A stretch of DNA of 57,215 nt from Sphingomonas asaccharolytica NBRC 15499 (GCF_001598355.1 NZ_BCYU01000022.1:1-57215), one strand, 5' to 3'. Positions 17,899 to 27,672 are shown, counted from the stretch's first letter. The notes: generated by a model from the letters alone, not told the origin. A program made the numbers and translations.

Positions 17899-18131
17899 GA
17901 GGGTTGTTCGGCGGCCTGCTGCTCGGCGTCGGTATCCTGATCATGACGTGCAGCGGGCTGTGCTCGCTTGTAGTCGTGTTCATGGGGTTCAGCGAAGCGA
18001 TGCGCGATCCGTCGGTTATCATGCTGCCGCTGGTCGTCGGCGGCGTCCCGTTCGCGATCGGCTTCGGCCTGTTCTGGTGGGGACGGTGGTTGTTGCGCGC
18101 CGATCCATCGAAGACGCCGCCGCAGCCATAG
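17895..18131 (+). CDS. Small membrane protein, 78 residues, third gene of the radical SAM operon
   Basis: GTG 17895 overlaps the radical SAM stop as GTGA, a translational coupling signal. The product has two hydrophobic helices (GLLLGVGILIMTCSGLCSLVV and IMLPLVVGGVPFAIGFGLFW) and a short basic end (RWLLRADPSK). No family is recognised. Its coupling to the Lgt-like and radical SAM genes suggests a membrane partner of the same process. Confidence 0.65.
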   Translation: MRGLFGGLLLGVGILIMTCSGLCSLVVVFMGFSEAMRDPSVIMLPLVVGGVPFAIGFGLFWWGRWLLRADPSKTPPQP

Positions 18132-18146
18132 CCGGCATGCGCCGGC
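18131..18146 (+). terminator. GC hairpin after the radical SAM operon
   Basis: GCCGGC-ATGC-GCCGGC forms a six-base stem directly after the stop codon and is followed by CAATATTTTAT, a poor T-rich tail. It may terminate the upstream operon. Confidence 0.35.
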
Positions 18147-18147
18147 C

Positions 18148-18172
18148 AATATTTTATACTTGAAACTTTTTC
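18148..18172 (+). promoter_or_regulatory. AT-rich promoter-like patch before the 2-aminobenzoate-type operon
   Basis: A 25-base AT-rich patch stands out in otherwise GC-rich DNA about 45 bases before ATG 18215. It contains TATACT (18155-18160), a fair -10 element, and a direct repeat ACTTGAA/ACTTTTT that could be bound by the MarR protein of the operon. Neither role is proven. Confidence 0.4.
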
Positions 18173-18214
18173 CCGACAGGCCGACGCTCGCGCGATAATC
18201 AGGCGAGGAGTCGA

Positions 18215-20503
18215 ATGCGGATCGCGATTGTCGGCGGAGGTCCGGCGGGACTCTATTTCGCGATCAGCATGAAGCTGCGCGATGCGCGCCACGACGTCAC
18301 CTTGCTCGAGCGCAACCGTGCCGACGACACGTTCGGCTGGGGCGTCGTGCTGTCCGAAGAGACGCTCCAGAACCTCGCCGCCAACGATCCCTTCAGTGCC
18401 GAGGCGATCCGCGCGCATTTCGCTTATTGGGACGATGTGGCGGTGGTGCATCGCGGCACCCGCACTGTCTCGACCGGGCACGGCTTTTGCGGGATCGGGC
18501 GGCGGCGGTTGCTGTTGCTGCTGCAGGAGCGCGCGCGCGACCTGGGTGTCGCGCTGAAGTTCGAGAGCGAGGTCGCCGATGCCGCGACGCTGGCGGCCGA
18601 TTACGATCTGGTGGTCGCCGCGGACGGGCTCAATTCGCGCGTCCGGGAAGCATTCGCCGACACCTTCCGGCCTGACGTCCAGCTCTATGCCAACAAGTTC
18701 GTCTGGCTGGGCACGCACCAGACGTTCGACCAGGCCTTCACCTTCATCTTCGAGCCGACCGAGCATGGCTGGATGTGGGCGCACGCCTATCAATTCGAGC
18801 CCGGTACCGCGACCTTCATCGTCGAATGCTCGGCCGAGACCTGGGCGCGTGCCGGGTTCGGCGACATGAGCCGGGAGGAATCGATCGCGGCGTGCGAGAA
18901 GGTGTTCGCCGCGCATCTCGGCGGCCATCCCTTGATGTCCAACGCCGGCCATTTGCGCGGCTCGGCCTGGATCAGTTTCCCGCGCGTGCTGTGCGAGACC
19001 TGGCGCCACGGCAATGTCGTGCTGATGGGCGATGCCGCGGCGAGCGCGCATTTCTCGATCGGCTCGGGCACCAAGCTCGCGCTTGAAAGCGCGGTGGCGC
19101 TGGCCGACGAGCTTCATGCCGGCCTCCCGCTCGACGATGCGCTGGCGCGGTACGAGGGCGCGCGGCGGATCGAAGTGCTGCGGCTGCAATCGGCGGCGCG
19201 CAATTCGGCCGAATGGTTCGAGGAAGTCGACCGCTATCTCGATCTCGATCCCGTCCAGTTCACCTATTCGCTGCTGACCCGGTCGCAGCGCATCAGCCAC
19301 GAGAATCTGCGCCTGCGCGACCACGCCTGGCTTGGCGCTGCCGAGGGTTGGTTCCAACAACAGGCCGGCGCCGAATTAAATAAGGTCGGGGCCCCGCGCG
19401 CGCCGATGTTCGCGCCGTTCAAGCTACGCGGCATGACACTCGCCAACCGCGTCGTCGTCTCGCCAATGGCGCAATACAAGGCGATCGACGGCTGCCCGAC
19501 CGACTGGCATTTCGCGCATTATGCCGAGCGCGCGAAGGGCGGCGCGGGGCTGGTCCATACCGAAATGACCTGCGTCAGCGCTGACGGGCGGATTACCCCG
19601 GGCTGCCCGGGTTTCTACGCGCCCGAGCACGAGGCAGCGTGGAAACGACTGGTCGATTTCGTCCATACCGAGACCGACGCGAAGATCTGCGCCCAGCTCG
19701 GCCATTCGGGCGCCAAGGGCTCGACCCAATTGGGCTGGGAGGAAATGGACGCGCCGCTGAGCGAGGGCAATTGGCCGGTGATCGCGGCGTCGGCGATACC
19801 CTGGTCGCCCGCCAATCAGGTCCCCAAGGCGATGGACCGCACCGACATGGATATGGTGCGCGACCAGTTCGTCGCCGCGGCGCGCATGGCTGATCGCTGC
19901 GGGTTCGACATGATCGAACTCCACATGGCGCATGGCTATCTGCTGTCGAGCTTCATCACCCCGCTGACCAACCGCCGCGACGACGACTACGGCGGCAGCC
20001 TCGACAACCGCATGCGCTATCCGCTGGAGGTGTTCAAAGCGGTGCGCGCCGAATGGCCCGAGGACAAACCCATCTCGGTGCGTATCTCGGCAAGCGACTG
20101 GGTCGGCGAGGACGGCGTCACGCCGCAGGAAGCAGTGGCGATCGCGTGGATGTTGAAGGATGCGGGGGTCGATATCATCGACGTTTCGGCCGGCCAGACC
20201 TCGCTCCAGGCACGCCCGGTCTATGGCCGCATGTTCCAGACGCCCTTCTCCGATCGTATCCGCAACGAGGTCGGCATCGCGACGATGGCGGTGGGCAACA
20301 TATATTCGCCCGACCACGTCAATTCGATCCTGATGGCGGGGCGCGCCGATCTCGTCTGCCTCGCGCGGCCGCACCTCGCCGATCCTTATTGGACGCTCCG
20401 CGCCGCCGCACGGCTCGGCGACCAGGAAACCCGCTGGCCCGACCCGTATCTCGCCGGGCGCGACCAGCTCTATCGCCTTGCCGAGCGCGGAGAGATGCCA
20501 TGA
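18215..20503 (+). CDS. 2-Aminobenzoyl-CoA monooxygenase/reductase-like fusion (FAD monooxygenase + old yellow enzyme)
   Basis: This 762-residue fusion has an N-terminal class A FAD monooxygenase (about 1-385; [53 protein letters not shown]). It is joined to a C-terminal old yellow enzyme FMN barrel (about 395-762; [55 protein letters not shown]). This exact architecture and length are those of 2-aminobenzoyl-CoA monooxygenase/reductase. That enzyme hydroxylates and then reduces the ring of 2-aminobenzoyl-CoA, using O2 and NAD(P)H. Salicylyl-CoA 5-hydroxylase-type fusions are the main alternative. It overlaps the next gene by ATGA. Confidence 0.85.
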   Translation: MRIAIVGGGPAGLYFAISMKLRDARHDVTLLERNRADDTFGWGVVLSEETLQNLAANDPFSAEAIRAHFAYWDDVAVVHRGTRTVSTGHGFCGIGRRRLLLLLQERARDLGVALKFESEVADAATLAADYDLVVAADGLNSRVREAFADTFRPDVQLYANKFVWLGTHQTFDQAFTFIFEPTEHGWMWAHAYQFEPGTATFIVECSAETWARAGFGDMSREESIAACEKVFAAHLGGHPLMSNAGHLRGSAWISFPRVLCETWRHGNVVLMGDAAASAHFSIGSGTKLALESAVALADELHAGLPLDDALARYEGARRIEVLRLQSAARNSAEWFEEVDRYLDLDPVQFTYSLLTRSQRISHENLRLRDHAWLGAAEGWFQQQAGAELNKVGAPRAPMFAPFKLRGMTLANRVVVSPMAQYKAIDGCPTDWHFAHYAERAKGGAGLVHTEMTCVSADGRITPGCPGFYAPEHEAAWKRLVDFVHTETDAKICAQLGHSGAKGSTQLGWEEMDAPLSEGNWPVIAASAIPWSPANQVPKAMDRTDMDMVRDQFVAAARMADRCGFDMIELHMAHGYLLSSFITPLTNRRDDDYGGSLDNRMRYPLEVFKAVRAEWPEDKPISVRISASDWVGEDGVTPQEAVAIAWMLKDAGVDIIDVSAGQTSLQARPVYGRMFQTPFSDRIRNEVGIATMAVGNIYSPDHVNSILMAGRADLVCLARPHLADPYWTLRAAARLGDQETRWPDPYLAGRDQLYRLAERGEMP

Positions 20504-21249
20504 CGATCGCGGGCAGCCATGCTTTGGTCACCGGCGGCGGCAGCGGGATCGGCCGCGCTATTGCATTGGCGCTGGCGGAAGCGGGCGCCGAGGTCACGAT
20601 CTGCGGGCGGCGGCAGGACGCGCTCGATGCGGTCGAGCATCCGCGCATCCACGGCGTGGCTGCGGACGTCACCGACCCGGCCTCGATCGCCACCTTGTAC
20701 GAAGCGGCGCGAGCCGCGCGTGGCCCGTTCGATATCGTCATCGCCAATGCCGGCGCCGCGATGAGCGCGCCCGCCGCGCGGGTGACGTTCGACGACTGGC
20801 AAGCGAGCCTCGCGGTCAACCTCACCGGCGCGTTCCTGTCGGTCCAGCCGGCGATCGCGCCGATGACCAAAGCCGGCCGCGGCCGGATCGTGTTCATCGC
20901 CTCGACCGCCGGCTTGAAGGGCTATGCCTATGTCGCGCCTTATGTCGCCGCCAAGCACGGCGTAGTCGGGCTGATGCGCGCGCTCGCCGCCGAGACCGCG
21001 AGAAGCGGCGTCACCGTCAACGCGGTGTGCCCGGGCTTTGCCGAGACCGAGATGCTGGCGCGTTCGCTCGATGAGATTACCGCCAAGATCGGCCGGTCGG
21101 AGGAGGAAGCGCGCGCCGCGCTCGCCAATCCGCAAGGCCGTTTCGTCACGCCCGAGGAAGTCGCGGCGGCCGTGCTGTGGCTGGTCAGCGAGGGAGCGGG
21201 CTCGGTCACCGGCCAGGCGATTTCGGTCTCGGGCGGCGAGACATGGTGA
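20500..21249 (+). CDS. Short-chain dehydrogenase/reductase of the CoA-aromatic operon
   Basis: This 249-residue classical SDR has the cofactor motif TGGGSGIG near residue 12, NAG in VIANAGAAM, the catalytic Ser in [15 protein letters not shown] (YxxxK), and the C-terminal [10 protein letters not shown] typical of FabG-like enzymes. In this operon it probably oxidises or reduces a hydroxyacyl-CoA intermediate after ring reduction. It starts within the stop of the upstream gene (ATGA) and its end overlaps the MarR gene by seven bases. Confidence 0.88.
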   Translation: MTIAGSHALVTGGGSGIGRAIALALAEAGAEVTICGRRQDALDAVEHPRIHGVAADVTDPASIATLYEAARAARGPFDIVIANAGAAMSAPAARVTFDDWQASLAVNLTGAFLSVQPAIAPMTKAGRGRIVFIASTAGLKGYAYVAPYVAAKHGVVGLMRALAAETARSGVTVNAVCPGFAETEMLARSLDEITAKIGRSEEEARAALANPQGRFVTPEEVAAAVLWLVSEGAGSVTGQAISVSGGETW

Positions 21250-21710
21250 GCGCGGTCGCTCGCGTCGCCGACGACGATCGCGCACGGCTCCGATTGTGGC
21301 TCCGCCTGTTGCGCACGACGCGCGCGATCGAGCGCGAATTGCGCGAACGGCTCGCCACGGCGTTCGACACCACCTTGCCGCGCTTCGACGTCATGGCGGC
21401 GCTCGACCGCGCGCCCGATGGCATGATGATGGGCGAGTTGTCGCGCTTCCTGCTCGTCTCTAACGGCAACGTCACCGGGATCGTCGAGCGTCTCGTCAGC
21501 GACGGGTTGGTCGTGCGCAGCCATCGCGACGGCGATCGCCGCGCCGCGATCGTGCGGTTGAGCGACGCCGGGCGCACCGCCTTCGCCGCGATGGCCGCGG
21601 CACACGCGCGCTGGATCGACGAATTGCTCGCCCCGATCGAGCCCGATGCCGCGCGCGATCTCAGCACCACGCTCGCCACGTTCCGCAGCCAATGGGAGAA
21701 TGACGCATGA
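21243..21710 (+). CDS. MarR-family regulator inside the operon
   Basis: This 155-residue winged-helix protein shows [54 protein letters not shown] (recognition helix) and the wing [16 protein letters not shown]. MarR proteins of aromatic CoA pathways are usually released from DNA by the CoA thioester. It lies between catabolic genes with overlaps on both sides, so it is made together with the enzymes, and probably controls the promoter near 18150. Confidence 0.88.
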   Translation: MVSAVARVADDDRARLRLWLRLLRTTRAIERELRERLATAFDTTLPRFDVMAALDRAPDGMMMGELSRFLLVSNGNVTGIVERLVSDGLVVRSHRDGDRRAAIVRLSDAGRTAFAAMAAAHARWIDELLAPIEPDAARDLSTTLATFRSQWENDA

Positions 21711-22519
21711 CCGCGATGGCGGAATGGAAGCCGGCGCATTTCCGCTGGGACGTGGCCGATCGCATCGCGCGCATCCGGCTCGACAATCCGGCGCGCAAGA
21801 ACCCGCTGACCTTCGACAGTTATGCCGAGCTGCGCGACACCTTCCGGGCGCTGGTCGATGCCGACGACGTCGATGCGGTGGTGATCCTGCCTAATGGCGG
21901 CAATTTCTGCTCTGGCGGCGACGTCCATGACATTATCGGCCCGCTGGTCGGGATGGATATGAAGGGGCTGCTGCGCTTCACCCGGATGACCGGCGATCTG
22001 GTCAAGGCGATGATCGGCTGCGGCAAGCCGGTGATCGCCGCGGTCGACGGCGTCGCGGTAGGCGCCGGGGCGATCATGGCGATGGCGAGCGACCTGCGTC
22101 TCGCCACGCCGGCGGCCAAGACCGCGTTCCTGTTCACCCGCGTCGGGCTCGCCGGCTGCGACATGGGCGCGTGCGCGATGCTGCCACGGATCATCGGCCA
22201 GGGCCGCGCCGCCGATCTGCTCTACACCGGCCGCACGATGAGCGCCGAGGAAGGCGAGCGCTGGGGCTTCTACAATCGGCTGGTCGCCGCCGACGCGCTC
22301 GAGGACGAAGCGATGGCGCTGGCGGCGCGCATCGTCGCCGGGCCGACCTTCGCACACGGCATCACCAAGACCCAGCTCAACCAGGAATGGTCGATGGGGC
22401 TCGACCAGGCGATCGAGGCGGAAGCGCAGGCGCAGGCGATCTGCATGCAGACGCGCGACTTCGAGCGCGCCTATCGTGCCTTCGTCGCGAAGGAACAGCC
22501 GGTGTTCGAGGGCGACTGA
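21707..22519 (+). CDS. Enoyl-CoA hydratase/isomerase-family protein
   Basis: This 270-residue crotonase-fold protein has the oxyanion-hole segments [11 protein letters not shown] and [20 protein letters not shown], followed by [20 protein letters not shown] and [15 protein letters not shown]. At the usual catalytic positions the glutamate pair is not obvious (GLAGCDMGA carries Asp), so hydrolase, lyase or hydratase activity on a CoA intermediate are all possible. It overlaps the MarR stop (ATGA) and its own stop overlaps the ligase start (TGATG). Confidence 0.88.
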   Translation: MTAMAEWKPAHFRWDVADRIARIRLDNPARKNPLTFDSYAELRDTFRALVDADDVDAVVILPNGGNFCSGGDVHDIIGPLVGMDMKGLLRFTRMTGDLVKAMIGCGKPVIAAVDGVAVGAGAIMAMASDLRLATPAAKTAFLFTRVGLAGCDMGACAMLPRIIGQGRAADLLYTGRTMSAEEGERWGFYNRLVAADALEDEAMALAARIVAGPTFAHGITKTQLNQEWSMGLDQAIEAEAQAQAICMQTRDFERAYRAFVAKEQPVFEGD

Positions 22520-24180
22520 TGATGCCGCGCGAACCTCTCGGCCCCACTGGTCACCTCGACGGCTTCGCGCGCGCCAATCTGCCGCCGTCCGAGCAATGGC
22601 CCGACCTGTTGCTCGACGGGTTCGACTATCCCGAGTGGCTCAATGCCGGGGTCGAATTGTGCGATGCCCAGGTCGTTGCCGGTCATGGCGACCGCGTTGC
22701 GCTGATCGGCAACGGCCGCGCGCGGACGTACAAGGAGCTCGCCGACTGGTCGAACCGCATCGCGCATGCCCTGGTCGAGGATTATGGCGTCGTGGCCGGG
22801 CACCGCGTGCTGATCCGCGGGCCCAACAACCCGGCGATGGTCGCGTGCTGGCTCGCCGCGACCAAGGCGGGGGCGGTGGTGGTCAACACCATGCCGATGC
22901 TGCGCGCGGCCGAACTCGCCAAGATCGTCGACAAGGCGGAAGTGAGTCTGGCGCTGTGCGACACGCGCGCGCTCGACGAACTGGTTGCGTGCGCCAAGGG
23001 CAGCAAGTTCCTCAACAAGGTGATCGGCTTCGACGGCACCGCCAATCACGATGCCGAGCTCGACCGCGCCGCTTTGTCCAAGCCGGTGCGGTTCGATGCG
23101 GTCCGCACCGGGCGTGACGATGTCGCGTTGCTCGGTTTCACCTCGGGCACTACCGGCGAGCCCAAGGCGACGATGCATTTCCATCGCGACTTGCTGATCA
23201 TCGCCGACGGCTATGCCCGCGAAGTGCTAGGAGTCGTGCCAGACGACATTTTCGTCGGTTCGCCGCCGCTCGCTTTCACCTTCGGGCTCGGCGGCCTGGC
23301 GATCTTTCCGCTGCGCTTCGGCGCTGCCGCCGCGCTGCTCGAACAGGCATCGCCCGCCAATATGGTCGAGCTGATCGAGCGCCACCGCGCGACGATCAGC
23401 TTCACCGCGCCGACCGCCTATCGCGCGATGATGGCGGCGATGGAGGAAGGCGCCGATCTCTCTTCGCTCCGTCTGGCGGTGTCGGCGGGCGAGACCTTGC
23501 CCGCACCGGTCTATGAGGAATGGACGCGGCGTACCGGCAAGCCGATCCTCGACGGCATCGGGTCGACCGAATTGCTCCACATCTTCATCACCAACCGGGT
23601 CGACGATCGCGCGCCCGGCGCGACCGGCCGCGCGGTCGGCGGGTATGAAGCGCGGATCGTCGACGATGCGATGCGCGACGTGCCAGTCGGGGAAGTCGGC
23701 CGCCTCGCGGTACGCGGGCCGACCGGCTGTCGCTACCTCGCCGACCCGCGCCAGCGCGACTATGTCCGCGACGGCTGGAATTTGACCGGCGACAGCTTCC
23801 GCCAGGACGCGGACGGCCGCTATCATTTCGCCGCGCGGTCGGACGATATGATCGTCTCGGCCGGCTACAATATCGCCGGGCCGGAGGTCGAGGCGGCGCT
23901 GCTCGCGCATCCGATCGTGCGTGAATGCGCGGTGATCGGGGCGCCCGATCGTGATCGCGGCCAGATCGTCGAGGCGCATGTCGTGCTGATCGCGGACGCC
24001 GCGCCCGACGCGCTTACCGTCAAAACGCTCCAGGATCACGTCAAGGCGGTGATCGCCCCGTACAAATATCCGCGCGCGATCCGTTTCGTCGACGCTCTGC
24101 CCAAGACCGCGACGGGCAAGATTCAGCGCTTCCGGCTGCGCCAGGCCGCCGCCGCTTCGCGAAAGGCCGACCATGCATGA
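22519..24180 (+). CDS. Benzoate/2-aminobenzoate-CoA ligase-like enzyme
   Basis: This 553-residue member of the AMP-forming acyl-CoA synthetases has the ATP loop GFTSGTTGEPKATMH, the A5 motif DGIGSTELLHIFI, the A7 motif YVRDGWNLTGDSF, the hinge FAARSDDMIVSAGYNI and the catalytic lysine in LPKTATGKIQRF. The N-terminus PPSEQWPDLLLDG is typical of benzoate- and 2-aminobenzoate-CoA ligases. In this operon it would start the pathway by making 2-aminobenzoyl-CoA from 2-aminobenzoate, ATP and CoA. ATG 22519 or 22522 can start it. Confidence 0.87.
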   Translation: MMPREPLGPTGHLDGFARANLPPSEQWPDLLLDGFDYPEWLNAGVELCDAQVVAGHGDRVALIGNGRARTYKELADWSNRIAHALVEDYGVVAGHRVLIRGPNNPAMVACWLAATKAGAVVVNTMPMLRAAELAKIVDKAEVSLALCDTRALDELVACAKGSKFLNKVIGFDGTANHDAELDRAALSKPVRFDAVRTGRDDVALLGFTSGTTGEPKATMHFHRDLLIIADGYAREVLGVVPDDIFVGSPPLAFTFGLGGLAIFPLRFGAAAALLEQASPANMVELIERHRATISFTAPTAYRAMMAAMEEGADLSSLRLAVSAGETLPAPVYEEWTRRTGKPILDGIGSTELLHIFITNRVDDRAPGATGRAVGGYEARIVDDAMRDVPVGEVGRLAVRGPTGCRYLADPRQRDYVRDGWNLTGDSFRQDADGRYHFAARSDDMIVSAGYNIAGPEVEAALLAHPIVRECAVIGAPDRDRGQIVEAHVVLIADAAPDALTVKTLQDHVKAVIAPYKYPRAIRFVDALPKTATGKIQRFRLRQAAAASRKADHA

Positions 24181-24577
24181 CATCCTGCAGCCTATCGGTT
24201 GGGCGCCCCCGCTCGGCTATGCCAATGGCGTCGCGGCCGAAGGGCGGCTGATCGCCGTCGGCGGCCAGATCGGCTGGAACGCCGAGCAGCAATTCGACAG
24301 CGACGATCTGGTCGATCAGGTGCGCCAGACGCTCGCCAATGTGGTCGCGGTACTCGCCGCCGGCGGCGCGACGCCCGAGCATCTCGTCTCGCTGACCTGG
24401 TACGTCACCGACATCGAGGATTATGTCGCGCGCCAGAAGGACATCGGCCGCGCCTATCGCGACACGATCGGCCGCCATTTCCCCGCCATGGCACTGGTCC
24501 AGGTCGTCCGCCTGGTCGAACCACGAGCCAAGGTCGAGATCCAAGCGATGGCAGTGGTGCCAAGCAACCCGGCCTAG
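24173..24577 (+). CDS. RidA/YjgF-family enamine/imine deaminase
   Basis: This 134-residue RidA-fold protein has LPIG-like IGWAPPLGYANGV, LIAVGGQIGWNAEQQF, VRQTLANVVAVLAAGGA and LVQVVRLVEPRAKVEIQAMA, with the substrate-binding arginine. It overlaps the ligase stop by eight bases. RidA proteins hydrolyse enamines and imines to ketones and ammonia. The product of the monooxygenase/reductase on 2-aminobenzoyl-CoA is an enamine, so this gene would release the nitrogen; this is inference from the known chemistry. Confidence 0.87.
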   Translation: MHDILQPIGWAPPLGYANGVAAEGRLIAVGGQIGWNAEQQFDSDDLVDQVRQTLANVVAVLAAGGATPEHLVSLTWYVTDIEDYVARQKDIGRAYRDTIGRHFPAMALVQVVRLVEPRAKVEIQAMAVVPSNPA

Positions 24578-24615
24578 GACCCGAACGCCAGAGCGACCGC
24601 AAACCGTCACGGTGC

Positions 24616-24631
24616 TGACATCGACATGTCA
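24616..24631. promoter_or_regulatory. Palindrome upstream of the two-component operon
   Basis: TGACAT-CGAC-ATGTCA is a perfect 16-base inverted repeat 42 bases before the response regulator start. TGTCACAT, which overlaps its right arm (24627-24634), recurs in opposite orientation as ATGTGACA at 26785-26792, before the phosphatase gene. It could be an autoregulatory site. Confidence 0.4.
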
Positions 24632-24672
24632 CATGGCGGACGCAACGAAGGAGCCGGACGACGGAGACGGGC

Positions 24673-25353
24673 GTGCGCTTCCTGATAGTCGAGGACGATC
24701 CGGTGATCGCCGAGCACATTGTTGCCGGACTGGGCCTGCATGGCCACGAGACGACGCTCGCCCAGACCGGGTCGGAGGCGATCCTGATGCTCGACCGCCG
24801 ACCGCACGACGCCGTCGTGCTCGATCGCTTGTTGCCCGACATCAATGGCCTGTCCGTGATCGATCATGTCCGGCGCCAGGGCAATACGGTGCCGGTGCTG
24901 ATGTTGAGCGCGCTCGGCTCGGTCAAGGACCGGATCGAGGGGCTGGAGGTCGGTGCGGACGATTATCTAGCCAAGCCGTTCGACATGGACGAGCTCGCCG
25001 TCCGGCTGAGCGCGATTGCTCGCCGCAACGTATCTCGGCCGGAAGGATCGCGACTCCAGGTCGGCCGGCTCGAACTCGACCCGAGCAGTCACCGCGCGCG
25101 CTACCGCGACGCCTCGGCCGCGCTCAACCGCAAGCAATATTCGCTGCTCGCTCATTTGATGCGCAATACCGATCGCATCGTCACCCGGTCGATGCTGCTC
25201 GAAAGCGTCTGGGCCTATTCATTCTCGCCGACCACCAACATCGTCGAGAGCAATATGAGCAGGTTGCGCACGGCGTTGCTGGGCCTTGGCTGCGACCCGA
25301 TCGAGACCCAGCGCGGCGCCGGCTATATCTTGCGGTCCGATCGGTGCGCCTGA
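24673..25353 (+). CDS. OmpR-family response regulator
   Basis: This 226-residue protein has a receiver domain (acidic pocket VEDD, phospho-Asp in VVLDRLLPD, the Thr/Ser position in MLSALGS, Lys in YLAKPFD) and a C-terminal winged helix (LNRKQYSLLAHLMRN, VTRSMLLESVWAYSF, the TQRGAGYIL end). It starts at GTG 24673 behind GGAGACGGG and overlaps the kinase gene by ten bases. The target genes are unknown; the phosphatase/TonB locus downstream is a candidate. Confidence 0.92.
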   Translation: MRFLIVEDDPVIAEHIVAGLGLHGHETTLAQTGSEAILMLDRRPHDAVVLDRLLPDINGLSVIDHVRRQGNTVPVLMLSALGSVKDRIEGLEVGADDYLAKPFDMDELAVRLSAIARRNVSRPEGSRLQVGRLELDPSSHRARYRDASAALNRKQYSLLAHLMRNTDRIVTRSMLLESVWAYSFSPTTNIVESNMSRLRTALLGLGCDPIETQRGAGYILRSDRCA

Positions 25354-26744
25354 TCCCGCGCGCTTTGCGTTCGCCGCGGGTCGGCCGGCTCGCGATCCAG
25401 TTCGGCATGGCGTTCGCGATCGCCATGCTCGCGGTCGGCATGATCGGATTCAGCGCGGCCGACGCCTGGGTGTCGAGCCGCATCGACGCGTCGCTGCGCT
25501 ATCACACCGCCAAATATCTCCAACCGGTCGGCGGTCATGGCGCGAATGATGCCATGGTGGCGGCCAAAATCTTCGATTGGCAACGCCGCAAGGTGCTGAG
25601 CGAACGGACCTATGTGCTGTTCGCCCGCGATGGCGCGCGGATCGCGGGCCGGCTCGACATCGCGCCGCCGCCTCCCGGTTTTTCCGACGTTCGTTTTCTC
25701 GGCGGCGGCCGCAATTATCAGGAAGGGCGCGCTCTCGCGACGCGGCTACCGAGCGGCAGCTTGCTGGTGATCGTCCAGCATAGCGAAGCGGCGGCCAGCC
25801 TTCACGCGTTGCTGCCCGGAATCGTATTGGCGATCTCGCTCGTCGCCCTGGTGATGGGGGTATCGGCGACTTTCCTGTTCGCGCGCCTGACCGCCAACCG
25901 GCTGGCCGAAACGCAGGGCGCCGCCGACGCGATCGCCGCGGGCGATCTCAGCCGGCGAATTCCCGTCGACCGGCTCGACGGCATGTTCGCGGTCCAGGCC
26001 GACAGCCTCAACCGCATGATCGACCGAATGGAGGAGCTGGTCCGCGCGCAACGGTTGTTTTCGAGCAACCTCGCGCACGATTTGCGCACGCCGCTGACGC
26101 GCCTGCGCGGCACGCTCGCGCGCGGCGCGACCGATGGCGACCCGGCCCTGTCGGGCACGTTCGAGCGGGCCGAACGCGAATGCGCGTCGATCATCGCGAT
26201 CTTCGACGCGTTGTTGCGCCTCGCCGAGATCGAGACCGGCCGGCATCCCTCGGCGATGGGCATATTGTCGTTGCGCCCGCTGATCGAGGATGTCGCCGAT
26301 ACGATGGACCCGGTGATCGCCGATCGCGGCGGCACGCTCGAAGTCGGGCGGCTCGACGACGTCGCGATCACCGGCGATTCGGACCTGATCAATCAGTTGC
26401 TGATCAACCTGCTCGAAAATGTCGCCACGCACACGCCCGCCGGAACGCGCGCGCGCCTGTCGCTCGAACGCGATGGCGGCGGCGCGGTGATCACGATCCG
26501 CGACGATGGGCCGGGCTTGGCCGCCGCCGATCTGGCACGGGTGACTCGGCCGTTCGAGCGCGGCGCAACCGCGTCGACGACACGCGGTAGCGGGCTCGGA
26601 CTGGCGATCGCGCAGGCGATCGTGCGGTTTCATCATGGGCAGATCGATCTCGCCGATGCCGCGCCTGGGCTCGAGGTGCGCGTGCGCATTCCCGCGAACG
26701 ACTTGCCCGGCCAGCTCGTTGACGCCGGCGCCGCCGCTGCTTGA
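25344..26744 (+). CDS. Membrane sensor histidine kinase
   Basis: GTG 25344 lies within the end of the response regulator gene. The 466-residue product has an N-terminal helix (LAIQFGMAFAIAMLAVGMIG), a periplasmic sensor of about 120 residues, and a second helix (IVLAISLVALVMGVSATFLF). These are followed by a HAMP domain, the HisKA motif SSNLAHDLRTPLTRLRG with the phosphorylated His, and the ATP domain with NLLENVATHTPAG, IRDDGPGL and GSGLGLAIAQAIV. The periplasmic ligand is unknown. It forms a pair with the upstream regulator. Confidence 0.92.
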   Translation: MRLIPRALRSPRVGRLAIQFGMAFAIAMLAVGMIGFSAADAWVSSRIDASLRYHTAKYLQPVGGHGANDAMVAAKIFDWQRRKVLSERTYVLFARDGARIAGRLDIAPPPPGFSDVRFLGGGRNYQEGRALATRLPSGSLLVIVQHSEAAASLHALLPGIVLAISLVALVMGVSATFLFARLTANRLAETQGAADAIAAGDLSRRIPVDRLDGMFAVQADSLNRMIDRMEELVRAQRLFSSNLAHDLRTPLTRLRGTLARGATDGDPALSGTFERAERECASIIAIFDALLRLAEIETGRHPSAMGILSLRPLIEDVADTMDPVIADRGGTLEVGRLDDVAITGDSDLINQLLINLLENVATHTPAGTRARLSLERDGGGAVITIRDDGPGLAAADLARVTRPFERGATASTTRGSGLGLAIAQAIVRFHHGQIDLADAAPGLEVRVRIPANDLPGQLVDAGAAAA

Positions 26745-26952
26745 TCCATAGCGTCGCGGGCGCCGGGCCGGTTTGGCGCCGGAGATGTGACAGCCCGGTG
26801 ATGAGAATATTCTAAGTTTGCAATGTTGCCGTTTTCAAGCCGTTCGTGGGCCAGTGAGTCACGGAACCGTCATCACGTCCACCTAGCGGCCTTTCATGAC
26901 TTCGGTGCCCCAGGGTTCCGCTGGTCCTCAGGGTGACAAAAGGGAAGCGTTG

Positions 26953-27672
26953 ATGATCGCCAGATATCTGGTGCCGGCCGCATTCGCGGTGAGCATTGCC
27001 ATGTCGTGCGTCCAGGCTCAGACGCTGCCGCCGGCCGAGGCCGCCGTCGCGAAGGCCGAGCCCAGCCTGCTCGACCCCGCCGAGTTCGCACCGGCGCGGA
27101 CCTTCGCGCCGCCGCCGCCGCACAATTCGCGGCTCGAAGCGCTCGAGCTCCAGCAGGTGAAGGCCCTGCGCGCTGCCGCCTCGCCCGAGCGCCTTGCTCA
27201 GGCCGAGCGCGACGGTGATACTGAAAATCCCACCGCGTTCGATCAGGCGACGGGCCGTGACCTCGCCCGGCTCCCCGCCACCTACGCACTGCTCACACGG
27301 ATCCAGCGCGAAACCAATAATGTGGTCAGCGCGGGCAAAGACTATTTCCGGCGGCTGCGGCCCTATGGCGTCGACCCGCAGATGGCGCATTGCGGCAAGG
27401 GGAAAGTCGCCGATCGCTCCTATCCCAGCGGCCATGGCGGCATGGCATGGTCGGTCGGCTGGGCGCTCGCTCGGCTGATGCCCGACCGCGCCCCGGCGAT
27501 CATCGCGCGGGCGCAGGATTATGCGCTCAGCCGAGAGATTTGCGGCGTCCATTTCCAGTCCGATCTGGAAGCGAGCCACGGCGTCGCGGTGGTGATCGCC
27601 GACCGCCTGCTCGCCGACCCGCGCCTTGCCGATCAGGTCGCCGCCGCGCGCCGCGAACTCGCCCGACCGTAA
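26953..27672 (+). CDS. Secreted class A (PAP2-type) acid phosphatase
   Basis: This 239-residue protein has a signal peptide ending at CVQAQ. It carries the complete PAP2 active-site triad of motifs: KDYFRRLRP (KX6RP), SYPSGHGG (PSGH) and SREICGVHFQSD (SRX5HX3D). That pattern and the size match bacterial non-specific acid phosphatases (PhoN type), which act in the periplasm on phosphomonoesters. ATG 26953 is chosen for its signal peptide and the AGGGAAG upstream. The TonB receptor starts 29 bases later, so the two look like a phosphate-ester scavenging unit. Confidence 0.88.
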   Translation: MIARYLVPAAFAVSIAMSCVQAQTLPPAEAAVAKAEPSLLDPAEFAPARTFAPPPPHNSRLEALELQQVKALRAAASPERLAQAERDGDTENPTAFDQATGRDLARLPATYALLTRIQRETNNVVSAGKDYFRRLRPYGVDPQMAHCGKGKVADRSYPSGHGGMAWSVGWALARLMPDRAPAIIARAQDYALSREICGVHFQSDLEASHGVAVVIADRLLADPRLADQVAAARRELARP

